Below, piece after piece: positions 11,751-23,767 of a stretch of 64,000 bases of DNA. The stretch lies in contig OX465600.1 of assembly GCA_950022295.1 (NCBI GenBank), forward strand, positions 288,717,782 through 288,781,781. The letters are read 5' to 3'. Each line of letters starts with the position of its first letter. Within the stretch, counting starts at the first letter, position 1. Below the pieces are notes generated by a model. It was given only the letters and a program-made list of their open reading frames with translations. It did not search any database and had not been told where the DNA came from. Both the position numbers and the translations under genes were made by a program. The DNA comes from Bromus sterilis. Lineage: Eukaryota > Streptophyta > Magnoliopsida > Poales > Poaceae.

Positions 11751-12130
11751 TGAAGCTACATGCCATCAACCCCAGGAAAATATTGCCAGCTTCCCCACGG
11801 GCTCCTTGTGCATAGTCGAGTATATATTATACCTGTATTTATGGTCACACTGTGTATTCTATTTGATGTATCTATGCTTTTATTTTTACCATTTTTTAGG
11901 ATTTCTGAAGTATGTATCTATATGAGTTCACGTCTACTGCAGGCTTTTGTAGCCGCGGTCACGTTTCTTGCAATTTTTTGTGTAGGTTGCAAACTTGTGA
12001 TGGTCTGCCAGACCACTCAAGCTTCTATTTTTTGGGCCTTTGGTTGTAAAATATGAGCATTGTAATTGTATAGCAGATGAACTGGCAATAACATAGTGCC
12101 ATTTTTTAACCTTCATAACTCAGAAATAAA
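11751..12130 (+). other. 3' UTR of the RAF-like kinase gene
   Basis: This is AT-rich sequence after the stop codon, with an AATAAA signal at 12125-12130 and several T-rich upstream elements. The exact cleavage site cannot be seen from the sequence. Confidence 0.5.
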
Positions 12131-12318
12131 GTTAAAAAAATTTCTTACCTGATCAAGAGGTAATTGCATTGTTAGTATATGAACTTCGTGTACAAGTTTA
12201 AATTTTTTTTTGCGATAATAAGACTTCCGCTACTCAGCCCTCAACACTGGTCAAATCCAAGGTACAAGCATTAAGTACATACTCTAGACCACAACGAAGC
12301 CAGACCAAAGTTCTAGAC

Positions 12319-12720
12319 TCAGAAATTTGGTCTAGACTCAGAAAGAGCCAGTCTCGCTAGAAGAATACTAGGACGACAAGAAGCACAGAAAGTAAGAGAG
12401 AAATAATCTAAAGACAAAAGCAGTAAATTGATATTCGACACCAAAGCAGAGTAGATGGATCTATTAGCATCCATCTCCTCTAGAAGCTTGATCGATGTTC
12501 TTGAAGAGCACTCAATGATGATATCCTTGTAGTCCCTGTTTATAGCAATTTGTACTCCTTCTCTGATAGCATGAAGAGTTGCTTCTAGGTCATCCTGACA
12601 AAGCAAGAGCTCTCTACAAGATGAGAACAAGATTTCTCCAAGATGATTCCTCAGGAATGTACCTGTCACGAACTTGGTTAGCGTGAACATTTTGGCATGT
12701 GTTGTGCATGCGGTTAACAC
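12319..12720 (-). pseudogene. RNase H-like (RVT_3 type) protein fragment
   Basis: The minus-strand translation (133 codons) contains FLRNHLGEILFSSC, then a helix DDLEATLHAIREGVQIAI, then IIIECSS and SIKLLEE. This order and spacing match the plant RNase H-like domain attached to non-LTR reverse transcriptases and to many stand-alone genes (glycine-rich strand, Glu helix, then an 'E-x-D' strand). The Asp expected in the E-T/S-D-S/C motif is not there (ECSS), and the N-terminal first catalytic strand is missing. It is probably a fossil piece of a LINE or a domesticated relative, downstream of and opposite to the kinase gene. Confidence 0.5.
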
Positions 12721-12750
12721 GAGCCATTTTCACATTCCTCAGATGACTTA

Positions 12751-12922
12751 AGGCATGTACAATAGTGCTATCTTAGTTGTGCTGCATATGATAAATGTTG
12801 ATGTGAAGGAAAGAGAAATTGAAAGAAAATGACGATCTTTCAGCAATAATACTTTCATCACAAATTTAGAAATATCTAGTTATTAAAGATAATATAATTG
12901 GTAGCACTCCATTATACATCAT
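12751..12922. mobile_element. Small MITE-like element
   Basis: The left end AGGCATGTACAATAGTGCTA and the right end TAGCACTCCATTATACATCA are imperfect inverted copies, enclosing about 130 bp of AT-rich sequence. A further TGGTAGCACTCCA copy follows at about 12940. I cannot define a clear target duplication, so the superfamily is open. Confidence 0.45.
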
Positions 12923-13037
12923 TTTATGAGGTTAGTGTGCCTGGTAGCACTCCAACACTTTTATAAAAACCTCCATTAATCAAGTGGATCATCCTCATGG
13001 AGTAGGTAAGGGGCGAATGAAAGGAGGTAGACCTTGT

Positions 13038-15360
13038 GAAAGGACGTGGATGTCGCCTTAGGGGGGGAGGGGGGTGAATAGGCGCTTAAAATAATTACGG
13101 TTTAGTCTTGAACAAATGCGGAATAAAACTAGCGTTTAATTTGCCAAGCAAGAAACCTAAATAAACTAGGCTCAACTATGTGCATCAGCAGCTTAAACTA
13201 AGCACACTAACAACTTAAACTAAGCAAGATAAACAACTATGTGATAGCAATATATATATATAATAAGAACACTATGGCTATCACAAAGTGAATGCACAAG
13301 TAAATATGTTGACTAGATAAGCAACTAGGAGAGCAACCTATGGAACAAGCAATGCAACAACAATATGAGCAAGCACAAGATAATAAGCTTGCTCAAAGTA
13401 AGGGTAGGAGTAACCGTAAGTGGAGCCGAAGGAGACAAGGATGTGTTATCGAAGTTCCTTCTCTTGCGAGAAGTACATCTCCGTTTGGAGAGGTTGTGGA
13501 GCACAATGCTCACCACGAAGGCCACCTAGGGCCACCCTATTCTCCTCACGCTCTCACAAAAGTGAGATGCTGTGATTCTACTATGGGACACTTGATGGCG
13601 GTCACCGAACCCGTACAATTGGCAACCCTTGGGGGCGGTCACCGTACCCGTACAAATACCCGGGGCAATCTCCACAACCTAATTGGAGGCTCCTGTAGCG
13701 TCCCGAAGCTTTACACCACAATGATTGAGCTCCGCAACAACACCAAGCCTCTAGGAGGCAAAGCACCCAAGAGGAACAAGCTCTAGAGTTCCAAAGCACT
13801 CAAGAGTAACAATCTTTCCAATGTTCAACTTCCACAACAACGAATCCTCGGAGAGAACTCAAACCGATGCACCAAATGCAAATGACAAGAACACACGAAG
13901 TGCTCACAAGTCCCTCACTCTCAAATCCCACCAAAGAAACAAAAGCTATGGAGGAATATGAAAGGAAGAACAAGGATAAACACCAAGAACTCCAAGATCT
14001 AGATCCACAAGGTTCCCCTCACTTAGAGGAGAGATGGATTGGTGGAAATATAGATCTAGATCTCCTCTCTCTTTTCCCTCAAAAAGATGCAAGAATCATA
14101 GGGGGAATAGAGAGAAAGCAAGATCCAAGAGCTCAACAATGGTGGGGGAAAACTTGCTTAAGAACCGTGGTCAAAGGAGGAAGAAGAAGGGAGTATTTAT
14201 AGTCCAGGGGTCGTGGTAGGTGAGATATGCCCGTTGGGACCCCGTGTGCACGGGCTAAAGCCCGTGTGCACGGGGCATACAGTCAATTTCTCAACTAAAA
14301 CCCGTTTGCACGGCCCTGGGACCCCATGTGCACGGGGCATACAGTCGATTTCTCAGCTAACCCCGTGTGCACGGTCCTGGGACCCCGTGCACACGGGGTA
14401 CCCAAAGACAGCCCAATGCAGGAAACAGAAACATGCATAACTTTTTCATACGAACTCCGATTTTGATGATCTTGGGCTCATTTTAAAGCTATGGACAATC
14501 CCAAGGTCCCACATAGAGAACCATCAAAGATCAACAAGAAATAATGATGCAAAACATGCAAAGGTTTTAGCACTCCACATACGACGTGATCAAGCTACTC
14601 GCTCGCTAGTCCCTCTTGAAAGAAAGCTAACGAACAGAGCTGCCTAATCACGACTGGAAATATTCATAAGAGGCTAGGGAGAAATTTCAAACAAATAGAG
14701 GTGTGAAACCTCTGACCGAGAAGAACCGGCACATCTCCCACATCGAAAAACACAAGAGAAGATGCATATAAATCCTTTTTCGATGAACAAGAGTTGTCAT
14801 GAAGAAGACCATAAGCTCCGAACCTCACAAAGAGAAAAACAAAACAAGAACCAATAAAGATGATGCCAAGGATGCAAAGGTTTGAGCTCTCCACGAACGA
14901 TGCGTCCTAGCCTATAACCCGGTCTCCTAACTAGTACCATGAGACCGGTAAACTATAAACCTATCAAGGTCAAACCTTTGCCTTGAGCATAATCGACTTG
15001 AGATTGATGTTGACAATCATGCCCGCCTCAAGTTGGAACACCTTTCTTGATTCCGCCGTCTTGATGAAGACTAGCAGATTGCTCCCCCATGCTCCATTAT
15101 GGGTGAGCCTCTTTTAGACACATCTTCATCCTTTCAACCTTGATTCCGCCGAGTTGATGAAGACTAGTAGATTGCTCCCCCATACTCCATTATGGGTGAG
15201 CCTCTTTTAGGCACATCTTCATCCTTCAAACCTTGAAGCCAACATATGATCTTCAAGCATTACCTATGGACAAACCTTAAAGTAAAACTCAAGGAAACCA
15301 TTAGTCCATATAGATTGACATTAATTACCAAAACCAAACATGAGGGCAAATGCCCTTTCA
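13038..15360 (-). mobile_element. 2.3-kb solo LTR of an unidentified LTR retrotransposon
   Basis: The unit begins TGAAAGGACG and ends GCCCTTTCA, so it has TG...CA ends with a 7-bp inverted TGAAAGG/CCTTTCA. It is flanked by a perfect 5-bp duplication CCTTG (13033-13037 and 15361-15365). There is no internal second LTR, primer-binding site or gag-pol, so it is best read as a solo LTR left by recombination between two LTRs. Orientation is inferred from a TATAAATA box on the minus strand at 14194-14201. The element contains a near-duplicated block at about 15053-15118 and 15139-15210 (cattatgggtgagcctctttta) and a (TA)n run at 13250-13263. Family not identified. A short non-coding element (LARD or TRIM-like) is the alternative. 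Confidence 0.72.
14194..14397 (-). promoter_or_regulatory. TATA box and array of GTGCAC palindromes in the solo LTR
   Basis: On the minus strand a TATAAATA box (14194-14201) is preceded, starting about 40 bp upstream, by six copies of a CCCGTGTGCACGGG-like palindrome. They lie at about 14240, 14260, 14300, 14321, 14361 and 14382, and they alternate with 'GGCATACAGTC' and 'CCTGGGACCCC' spacers. The position fits the U3 promoter of the LTR. A role as a repeated transcription-factor site is inference. Confidence 0.5.
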
Positions 15361-15461
15361 CCTTGGGTGTCTGATAACCCACAACTGCAGGGGATCGAGA
15401 TAGTCTTCGCGGGTAAGAATAACCCAATTTATAGATTTGACTCAAGGGGAGCCAAAGAATA

Positions 15462-17204
15462 TGTTGGGGTTCGCAGCAGAAAACACAAATTTTTCCTAAC
15501 TGGCGTTCCCTTAACCCAAGATCTAGCTAGCCGTATTACCGTAACGGACAGTAGTGCGGAAATAACATACCTCGGGGTGTAGTCCGTTGCGCGGGAAACG
15601 TTCCCGCAAACGTGGTTGATGTAGCCGATCAAGTTTCACAGCCCCCTGGCTGTGTTGAGCACCCGGATGGGTGTAGTGCCACACGTGCAACACCTCGTAG
15701 TACTCGCACACATACGAGACTCAATGACGACCTCCGTTCTCCGATTCAGCGGAGGTGGCGGAAGCAGACCTCCGGAACCAGAGTTTCAGCAGCACGACGG
15801 CGTGCGTATAGTGGAGACATCTCCAACCTAGTGCAGACTCCAAACAAGGGGAGTCCGCTCATAGGAGGGAGAAATAGGGAGAGAGAGATCTACAGAAATT
15901 ATCTGTAATTTTTCTGGAATTTTCTGTGTGTTAATTATGTGCACCCTGCCTGTCTTTATATAGGCTGGGGAAGGGAGTCAACCCACCTCCCCTAGCAATG
16001 TGGGACTAAAGTCCCCTTGCTAGGGGGGTGGCCGGCCAAGGGGGGAGAGGGGGCGCACCCCTCATGGGCCCTAGGGCCCATGGCGCCTCCCCCCCTTTTT
16101 CTTTTCTTTTTTCTTTTCCCTTTAATTCCTTAATGGGCCTTTTTCTCCACTAAGGCCCATAGCACATATTAATTAGAAATAAAATGATTTTAATTATTAA
16201 TTCAACTAATTAATAACTAAAACATATTATTTCATCTCCCGGTGTTCCGGAAACTCTTCCGGCTCACTCCGAACTTGTTTCGGTTCAATACGGTACTCCT
16301 CAGATATTGTCTCCCTTATTCCCTGGTTGCTCCGATGGTTCCGAAAAGGTCTCCGATTTCATCGAGCCCTTAAGTGTGTTACCCTACGGTCCGAGAACAC
16401 TCCAGTCATGACCGAGCAGAGGCAACAGTCAATGATCATCAGCGGGACCTGGATGCCCATAATGACCCCTGTGCATTCCGGATATCAACACCGATTGGAC
16501 CTTACGCCGTATAGCATTCCCTTTGTCAGCGATACTGGATTGTTCCGAGATTCGATCAATGACATCCTATGTCTGGTTCAATCTCGTTCCGAACTAAATC
16601 CTTATTCACTCGTTCCCGTGATATTCATCCCCGTGACCTAGTCACACGCTGCGCAGCTTCATGGATGGAATCTCACCGAGTGGGCCCCGAGTATCTATCC
16701 ATTATATGGATTGAAAAATCCCGCTCTTGTAAACAATACTCCTCAACGTATCTCCACGGAATACCTAAGATACAACCATTATGACCCGCATATTTCAGTC
16801 AGGTGGTGGGATGTAAGTCAAAGCATCCGGGAAGATAGTGATTATGCACGTACTCACGGTCAAAGGAACGGTCTACCACGTTCTGTAATTACAACACTGA
16901 ACCTTCATAAGATTTGATCATGCTGTAATGCTTACTTTGGGTAATGTTCATCACGTCACTTAACCCGTGAGGTGACCTCATAGTCAAGAGACTTAATTGT
17001 CCATGATCGCGAAACCACGACCATCATGTTGACCATGAACTAGTTATCAATGTAGAGGCTAACTAGGAACTCTGGGGTTTCTATACCACACCTGCATCAT
17101 TGTTTCACTGATGCAGTTCTAGCACGGTATGAAACTGGTTATGAACTTTCTTAGATATATTGGAATAATCATATATTATTTGCCTCTAAAGCATATATCC
17201 AACA
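15462..17204 (-). repeat. 3' LTR of the GAG-only copia element
   Basis: On the minus strand it begins TGTTGGATATATGC at 17204 and ends GGGGTGCGC-type sequence closing in CCCCAACA at 15462. A TATATAAAG box is visible on the minus strand near 15953-15962. It is nearly identical to 22021-23762. The adjoining polypurine tract occupies about 17205-17216. Confidence 0.93.
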
Positions 17205-20200
17205 GTCTCCCACTTGCACTAGAGTGCTAATAATCTAGCCGCATTTTTCCGATCATAAACATCTTATCACATAAGTGTTTCATTGATCATGCACGCTCAT
17301 GGAAGAGGGTTCGTCAACGAACTGCACCAATTCAGATTCGTATGTTTCCTTTGCAACTGGTATAGGTCAAAAACTCTTTTAACATACCACTCATTATCAT
17401 ATAATGGTTGGATATAAGTTTCGCGGGAGAGTGAGACTATTATTTCACAGTATCCTCCAATGATCTCTTGGTTCAGTCTTTAAGAAGACTCATCCATAGT
17501 CATATATACTGGGAAATACACTCAGCCAGAAGTCCAATACTTCTAACGCTAAACTTTTATCCATACGTTTACTTTCTTAAGTAGTATTATGTTTGTAGTA
17601 CCGTGAATTTTGCTCACATTCCTTTCTTGTCTTTGGTGATGTCTCTAATTCCATATAGACCCATAATATGGCTTGCAATTGTAATCTTGCATTACATTCA
17701 AGTCTATTATCCTTTCTATATTTTAGAGAATAGTCCTCAGTATGCCTCTCTATACTGAATGCATGGACTTTATTCAGATTCTGTGTTTTACTCCTAAAGC
17801 ACATCGGAATCTGTTCTTCTTCCAAGAACTTTTGAGTCATTCTGTTGTTGGATTCACAACGCATGTTATATGGTAGAATCATATGTCAAGAACATATGAG
17901 ATTACATGTCCAGTACATGGTGCATCTCTATTCTTCCATCAAGACATTGCTTGTGATATTTGGATTTCATCCATTATATAATTTCTAGCCACAAGAACCT
18001 GTTTCTTGTCTAGAAGATTATTCCAACCTTCACTTCGTTTCATTATCCGTATCTTAATCTACTCATATAGATTTCAACGTGTAATGTGTTGGTATTTCAC
18101 ATAAAAGAAGATTCTTGCAATCTTGTATTTTATTTGCCTTATGCTCTATATATATCATAATGCACATATGTATATGAGATGATTCTCTATATACACAATC
18201 AATGCATATCCATATATATACATATGAGATCATTCTTCACACATATCAATGCATATATGTTTGAGACAATGATCCTGCTCCCACTCAAATATATCCATCT
18301 TATACTCATATATTTGTGGTTCAGCTTTCATCAAGTCATTTTATTGTTCACTATGTCTCACATAATGACAATGCTTCCAAAGCTCCCACTCAGAAAATGC
18401 CCTCTGCATTCCAAGTTTCAGGGAAGTCTTCAAAGCTCCCACTCAGTTTCATGAAACTGCAGGCCCACTCAATATTTTGGTCATCACAAAATCACTTGAT
18501 CAAATCAAGGTTGAGGGTTCCTGTCTTGAGGTACTATGGTCCATCCTTTTAACGAAGTAACCTTCGTCTTGCCCATTACAATTCCCTTTCAAATCCAAAT
18601 TTGACTGAGATGCAATTTCAGGCTATGGTCCATCGTAGTGTAAATGAAATATTTTATTGATTAAAGCATTCCTACGTTTCCGTAGTCAATCACCATTGAA
18701 CTTTGGTCATAACCAAATAATGCCTTATGTCCATTACATTATTCTCAATAACTCTCCAGTTTGTCGAGAATATGAAATAACCGATTTATTTCACGGGACG
18801 TGAGCCATCCTTAATGTAACTCAATATTATTTCATTTCTCCTCGTGTTCTAGGCTACCATCATTCCTTTGTGTCTTCAAGCAATATTATTCCCTATTGTT
18901 TTATTAAGAAGACTCATGATTATTGTTCTGTACAGAACGTATTCATGATAACCTTCTAAATTCAACAATGGCTTCAACTCATATACCAAGATCAATCATC
19001 TTTGGCATATCCTTCCTTATGCAGTGTCATTACAGCGGAACGTGCTTCCGTTGCAATACTCTGATATTCTGAAGGCAAGGTCCAATACCCCGGTCAAAGT
19101 TTTCATTATCTCCCAATGGATCTGTGTCGAGATACTTTTCTCGTATTACCAATTAAGCAACACAAATTTTGCTATTCGGGGAGAATATGTAATTTCAATT
19201 GCTTGTAGTTTTATTACAAAGAAATTCTTTCTTTTAAGAAACCTTATAACACCATCAGTTATGGAGCTATCATGTCTCGTTAGATTCAGGATGGTTTCCT
19301 ATTCATGAAGTGGGTGTTTTAACTTAATGAATTTAAACAACTTATTTGACAATAACTATAGTGCTAAGGGAAAGAACGTTTAGACCATACTACGGTTTAG
19401 TATGACTACGAATGGTTTAAGTAGTCTAGCACTTTCAACTTCCATCGTAGTTTGTGGTACAACTTCCACAAGTCTCCCATTATGTCAATATCAATACTTT
19501 TCACTCCGGATCGTGGCGTAGTGATATGTATCCTTGTATTCTCACTTCTTACTGTGATTCCCGAATCTCAGTTTTATGATCTCAATTGAATACAACTTTC
19601 AATTAATCATATGAAGTCTTTAATGATAACTCACATGCCCATTCTACATCATTTATGTATAATGATTGGCACAAGTTCTACTTGCTAGAACCTTGCCATG
19701 ATTATATTTATTGCATAGGTTCATAGATCGTGTATCTAATCCATCTCATGCAATCAAGTTATGATTCTTCATTCGATAATGAACTCACAAGTTAATAGAT
19801 CATACATTTAATGAATTCATCAGTTATGAAGTCACCTCATGCAATCAGATCTTTGACTTGTTATAATCAAGACAACTTTATCATTAAACATTGAATATTT
19901 CTTGACAATAATAGTAGTATTATAAATGCTTTCTATCATATCATAAATCAAGACGTAATCAAAGTATAAGCACACTTTTATTCATAGAGATGGAACAACT
20001 GACTTGTCTCATTACATGAATAACTTTGTCTCGCGAGATGCAAGACACACAACTAAGTGTTCATACTATAATGATTACATAAGATTTATCTAATACTCTA
20101 AGTATCTCCTATGATAGATGTCTCGGTGGAATCCATGCTGGCCATCAACTGACTTGATATCCATCAATCCTCGATTTCACCTCTTCCCGTCCATGCAACA

Positions 20201-20244
20201 GCAGGTCCTGTTTTCATAAAACAGAATAAGTATCAAATACTCAT
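17205..20244 (-). other. Non-coding interior of the GAG-only copia element
   Basis: This is AT-rich sequence in the place where pol would be. No frame longer than about 100 codons shows a pol motif. Purine-rich GAGTGGGAGC motifs recur on the minus strand near 18279, 18384 and 18437, and resemble the real polypurine tract at the LTR border. I see no captured gene in it. Confidence 0.65.
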
Positions 20245-20952
20245 TTACTGCATCTGTTGTATAAGGGAGTAAACATTTATAAAGTATATCAAGTATATAC
20301 CTTCTCCATCGATGACTTCTGCATCCTCGAAAGGAGCAATGTCCGTGGTCAAGAGACCAGTCATGAAGTTCTGGAGACTCATATTAGCTCCTCTTCCGAC
20401 ATAGCTATGAACATAATCACCATAACTCGGAGGGAGTGAGTGCAATAACGTATTTATTGCAAACTCTTCCGTGGTGCTTTCGTTCATTGTCCAATATTCA
20501 TAGTCCTCCACTAGGGTCAGGTACATCTCATGCATCCTGTCTAAGTGATCATCAAGGCTTGTGCGTTCTTCCATCTTTGTAGATAGAAACTTGCTTTCTA
20601 ACTCAAATCTGGCAATTCTGAACTCACGTACGAACATTGTCTTTAGCGTGTCCATCATGTCATATGGGCCAGTGTCCTGTAACTGTATGCCCAACTCCTC
20701 TGACATGCTGAAGAACATGACATTCCTGACTACGGAGCATTTCTGTCGGCGAGCATAATGATCAAGTATCTCTTGATCGCCAACATCATCGTCCGGATGT
20801 TCTTCCACATGCATTTCTATTGTAAACAAGATGTCTGCTCTCTTGAGCAACGTCCTAAGGCGTGAATACCAATCAGCAAAGTTTGACCCATTTTCTCTAA
20901 GTCTTTCACCTTCCATGAAGAAAGATAGTTCACGTTGCTCTAGTGCATTCAT
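20245..20952 (-). CDS. Copia GAG protein (only protein of its element)
   Basis: An open frame of 235 codons starts at ATG 20952, about 1.1 kb inside the primer-binding site. The sequence shows the copia GAG (UBN2-like) pattern: FADWYSRLRTLLKRADI near the N-terminus, a helical middle with SMSEELGIQLQD and MMDTLKTMF, then 'LDDHLDRMHEMYLTL' and LLHSLPPSYGDYVHSYVGR. GAG forms the cytoplasmic virus-like particle that packages element RNA. There is no CCHC zinc knuckle and no protease. After EDAEVIDGEG the frame runs into non-coding sequence, so the last 20 or so residues may not belong, or a splice (GGTATATAC) may follow. The ORF has no stop, which fits the low LTR divergence. Confidence 0.82.
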   Translation of the reverse strand: MNALEQRELSFFMEGERLRENGSNFADWYSRLRTLLKRADILFTIEMHVEEHPDDDVGDQEILDHYARRQKCSVVRNVMFFSMSEELGIQLQDTGPYDMMDTLKTMFVREFRIARFELESKFLSTKMEERTSLDDHLDRMHEMYLTLVEDYEYWTMNESTTEEFAINTLLHSLPPSYGDYVHSYVGRGANMSLQNFMTGLLTTDIAPFEDAEVIDGEGIYLIYFINVYSLIQQMQ

Positions 20953-22006
20953 TTTCTACAAACATAATTGCAAGGAACACAATTAAGACTAGTTCACAAC
21001 AAATGAGTTCATATAATCATATGAGCTCACACCAAAACATTTCATCCCTAAGAAGTTTTAGTGATTACATGATCCAGATTCACTGCCCGACCTCGAATAT
21101 CACACGGCCGACGGGTCAGTTTCAAAGGTAGACAACAACTTGTGCGATCACATTATCTTATATATACTGTGACTCATGCTCGATCTTTCGATCTCTAGTA
21201 TCCCGAGGCCATATCTGCATATCCTAGGCTCGCCAAATTAACCTCCATGTTATATGCTGCTCAGCAAGGCCATATTTGCATATGCCAGGCTTGCCGAACC
21301 CAACCTCATGCGAACTCCATTGAATATGTAGGACAACTCCGGTATGTACGGAGCATCAAGCCATATGGGAGAACCTTCCAGGTGGTGCACACTTCGGTAG
21401 AATACTTGTGTTTGGCTTTGTTAAGGGATCATCTTATCACATGCTACCGTCGTGTATCTTATACTAGCAAGTTTTAAGATGTCTGGGCTATGGCAACACT
21501 AAGTCTACAGTGTCTCCATTTTAGTTTGTTTTATGATGACGATTACTACTTATTAGTAACACATAGCAAAAGCTATCACTACATCACAAACAAACAAACG
21601 ATAGCCCCCACTTTGCAATACAAGGTTTAGACGGTCTAGTTGTATATTGCAAGTTTTACGTGGCTGCTAGGGCTTTCATAGTTAAACAGGTTTTAACCTA
21701 CGAGTCAACCACAACGTCAACCATACGATTGTCTCTATTACACCCCGCACGGGGCCCTCCGTTGCAAATGCCACATCCGCTAAAGTAGAGAGACAGACAC
21801 CCCCCCCAGCCACTTCATACGGTACAAGCCGCATGTCAAGCGTGGAACCAGTCTTGCGTAAGAGTACGCGTAAGAACGGTCGGGGGCCGCTTCATCAAAC
21901 AATGTCGCAGATATGAACAAGTGCACGTGAGAGGGTAACAATCATACAATCAACGCCCACATCCCCGATGTGTTCTATCCGTACAGTAATACTAAGCATA
22001 GACCTA

Positions 22007-22019
22007 GCTCATGATACCA
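22007..22019 (-). other. Primer-binding site (initiator tRNA-Met type) of the copia element
   Basis: The minus strand reads TGGTATCATGAGC one base inside the 5' LTR. It matches the standard copia site TGGTATCAGAGC except for one inserted base. It fixes the element's orientation as minus. Confidence 0.85.
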
Positions 22020-22020
22020 C

Positions 22021-23762
22021 TGTTGGGGTTCGCAGCAGAAAACACAAATTTTTCCTAACTGGCGTTCCCTCAACCCAAGATCTAGCTAGCCGTATTACCG
22101 TAACGGACAGTAGTGCGGAAATAACATACCTCGGGGTGTAGTCCGTTGCGCGGGAAACGTTCCCGCAAACGTGGTTGATGTAGCCGATCAAGTTTCACAG
22201 CCCCCTGGCTGTGTTGAGCACCCGGATGGGTGTAGTGCCACACGTGCAGCACCTCGTAGTACTCGCACACATACGAGACTCGATGACGACCTCCGTTCTC
22301 CGATCCAGCGGAGGTGGCGGAAGCAGACCTCCGGAACCAGATTTTCAGCAGCACGACGGCGTGCGTATAGTGGAGACATCTCCAACCTAGTGCAGACTCC
22401 AAACAAGGGGAGTCCGCTCATAGGAGGGAGAAATAGGGAGAGAGAGATCTACAGAAATTATCTGTAATTTTTCTGGAATTTTCTGTGTGTTAATTATGTG
22501 CACCCTGCCTGTCTTTATATAGGCTGGGGAAGGGAGTCAACCCACCTCCCCTAGCAATGTGGGACTAAAGTCCCCTTGCTAGGGGGGTGGCCGGCCAAGG
22601 GGGGAGAGGGGGCGCACCCCTCATGGGCCCTAGGGCCCATGGCGCCTCCCCCCCTTTTTCTTTTCTTTTTTCTTTTCCCTTTAATTCCTTAATGGGCCTT
22701 TTTCTCCACTAAGGCCCATAGCACATATTAATTAGAAATAAAATGATTTTAATTATTAATTCAATTAATTAATAACTAAAACATATTATTTCATCTCCCG
22801 GTGCTCCGGAAACTCTTCCGGCTCACTCCGAACTTGTTTCGGTTCAATACAGTACTCCTCCGATATTGTCTCCCTTATTCCCTGGTTGCTCCGATGGTTC
22901 CGAAAAGGTCTCCGATTTCATCGAGCCCTTAAGTGTGTTACCCTACGGTCCGAGAACACTCCAGTCATGACCGAGCAGAGGCAACAGTCAATGATCATCA
23001 GCGGGACCTGGATGCCCATAATGACCCCTGTGCATTCCGGATATCAACACCGATTGGACCTTACGCCGTATAGCATTCCCTTTGTCAGCGATACTGGATT
23101 GTTCCGAGATTCGATCAATGACATCCTATGTCTGGTTCAATCTCGTTCCGAACTAAATCCTTATTCACTCGTTCCTGTGATATTCATCCCCGTGACCTAG
23201 TCACACGCTGCGCAGCTTCATGGATGGAATCTCACCGAGTGGGCCCCGAGTATCTATCCATTATATGGATTGACAAATCCCGCTCTTGTAAACAATACTC
23301 CTCAACGTATCTCCACGGAATACCTAAGATACAACCGTTATGACCCGCATATTTCAGTCAGGTGGTGGGATGTAAGTCAAAGCATCCGGGAAGATAGTGA
23401 TTATGCACGTACTCACGGTCAAAGGAACGGTCTACCACGTCCTGTAATTACAACACTGAACCTTCATAAGATTTGATCATGTTGTAATGCTTACTTTGGG
23501 TAATGTTCATCACGTCACTTAACCCGTGAGGTGACCTCATAGTCAAGAGACTTAATTGTCCATGATCGCGAAACCACGACCATCATGTTGACCATGAACT
23601 AGTTATCAATGTAGAGGCTAACTAGGAACTCTGGGGTTTCTATCCACACCTGCATCATTGTTTCACTGATGCAGTTCTAGCACGGTATGAAACTGGTTAT
23701 GAACTTGCTTAGATATATTGGAATAATCATATATTATTTGCCTCTAGAGCATATATCCAACA
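22021..23762 (-). repeat. 5' LTR of the GAG-only copia element
   Basis: 1742 bp, differing from 15462-17204 at about 17 positions, including one 1-base indel near 23645. It starts TGTTGGATATATGC at 23762 on the minus strand, followed on the outside by the GAATA target duplication. Confidence 0.93.
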
Positions 23763-23767
23763 GAATA

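Larger units (their letters stand above)
15462..23762 (-). mobile_element. Complete 8.3-kb copia element that encodes only GAG
   Basis: It is inserted into the 3' LTR of the surrounding Athila element with a perfect GAATA duplication (15457-15461, 23763-23767). LTRs of 1743 and 1742 bp run TGTTGGATATATGC to CCCCAACA on the minus strand. I count about 17 differences between them (about 1%), so the insertion is young. The primer-binding site matches initiator tRNA-Met, and the polypurine tract is AAGTGGGAGAC. The 4.8-kb interior has one long ORF, a copia GAG. No protease, integrase, reverse transcriptase or RNase H motif is present. It is therefore a non-autonomous element that needs enzymes from a related copia. 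Confidence 0.92.
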
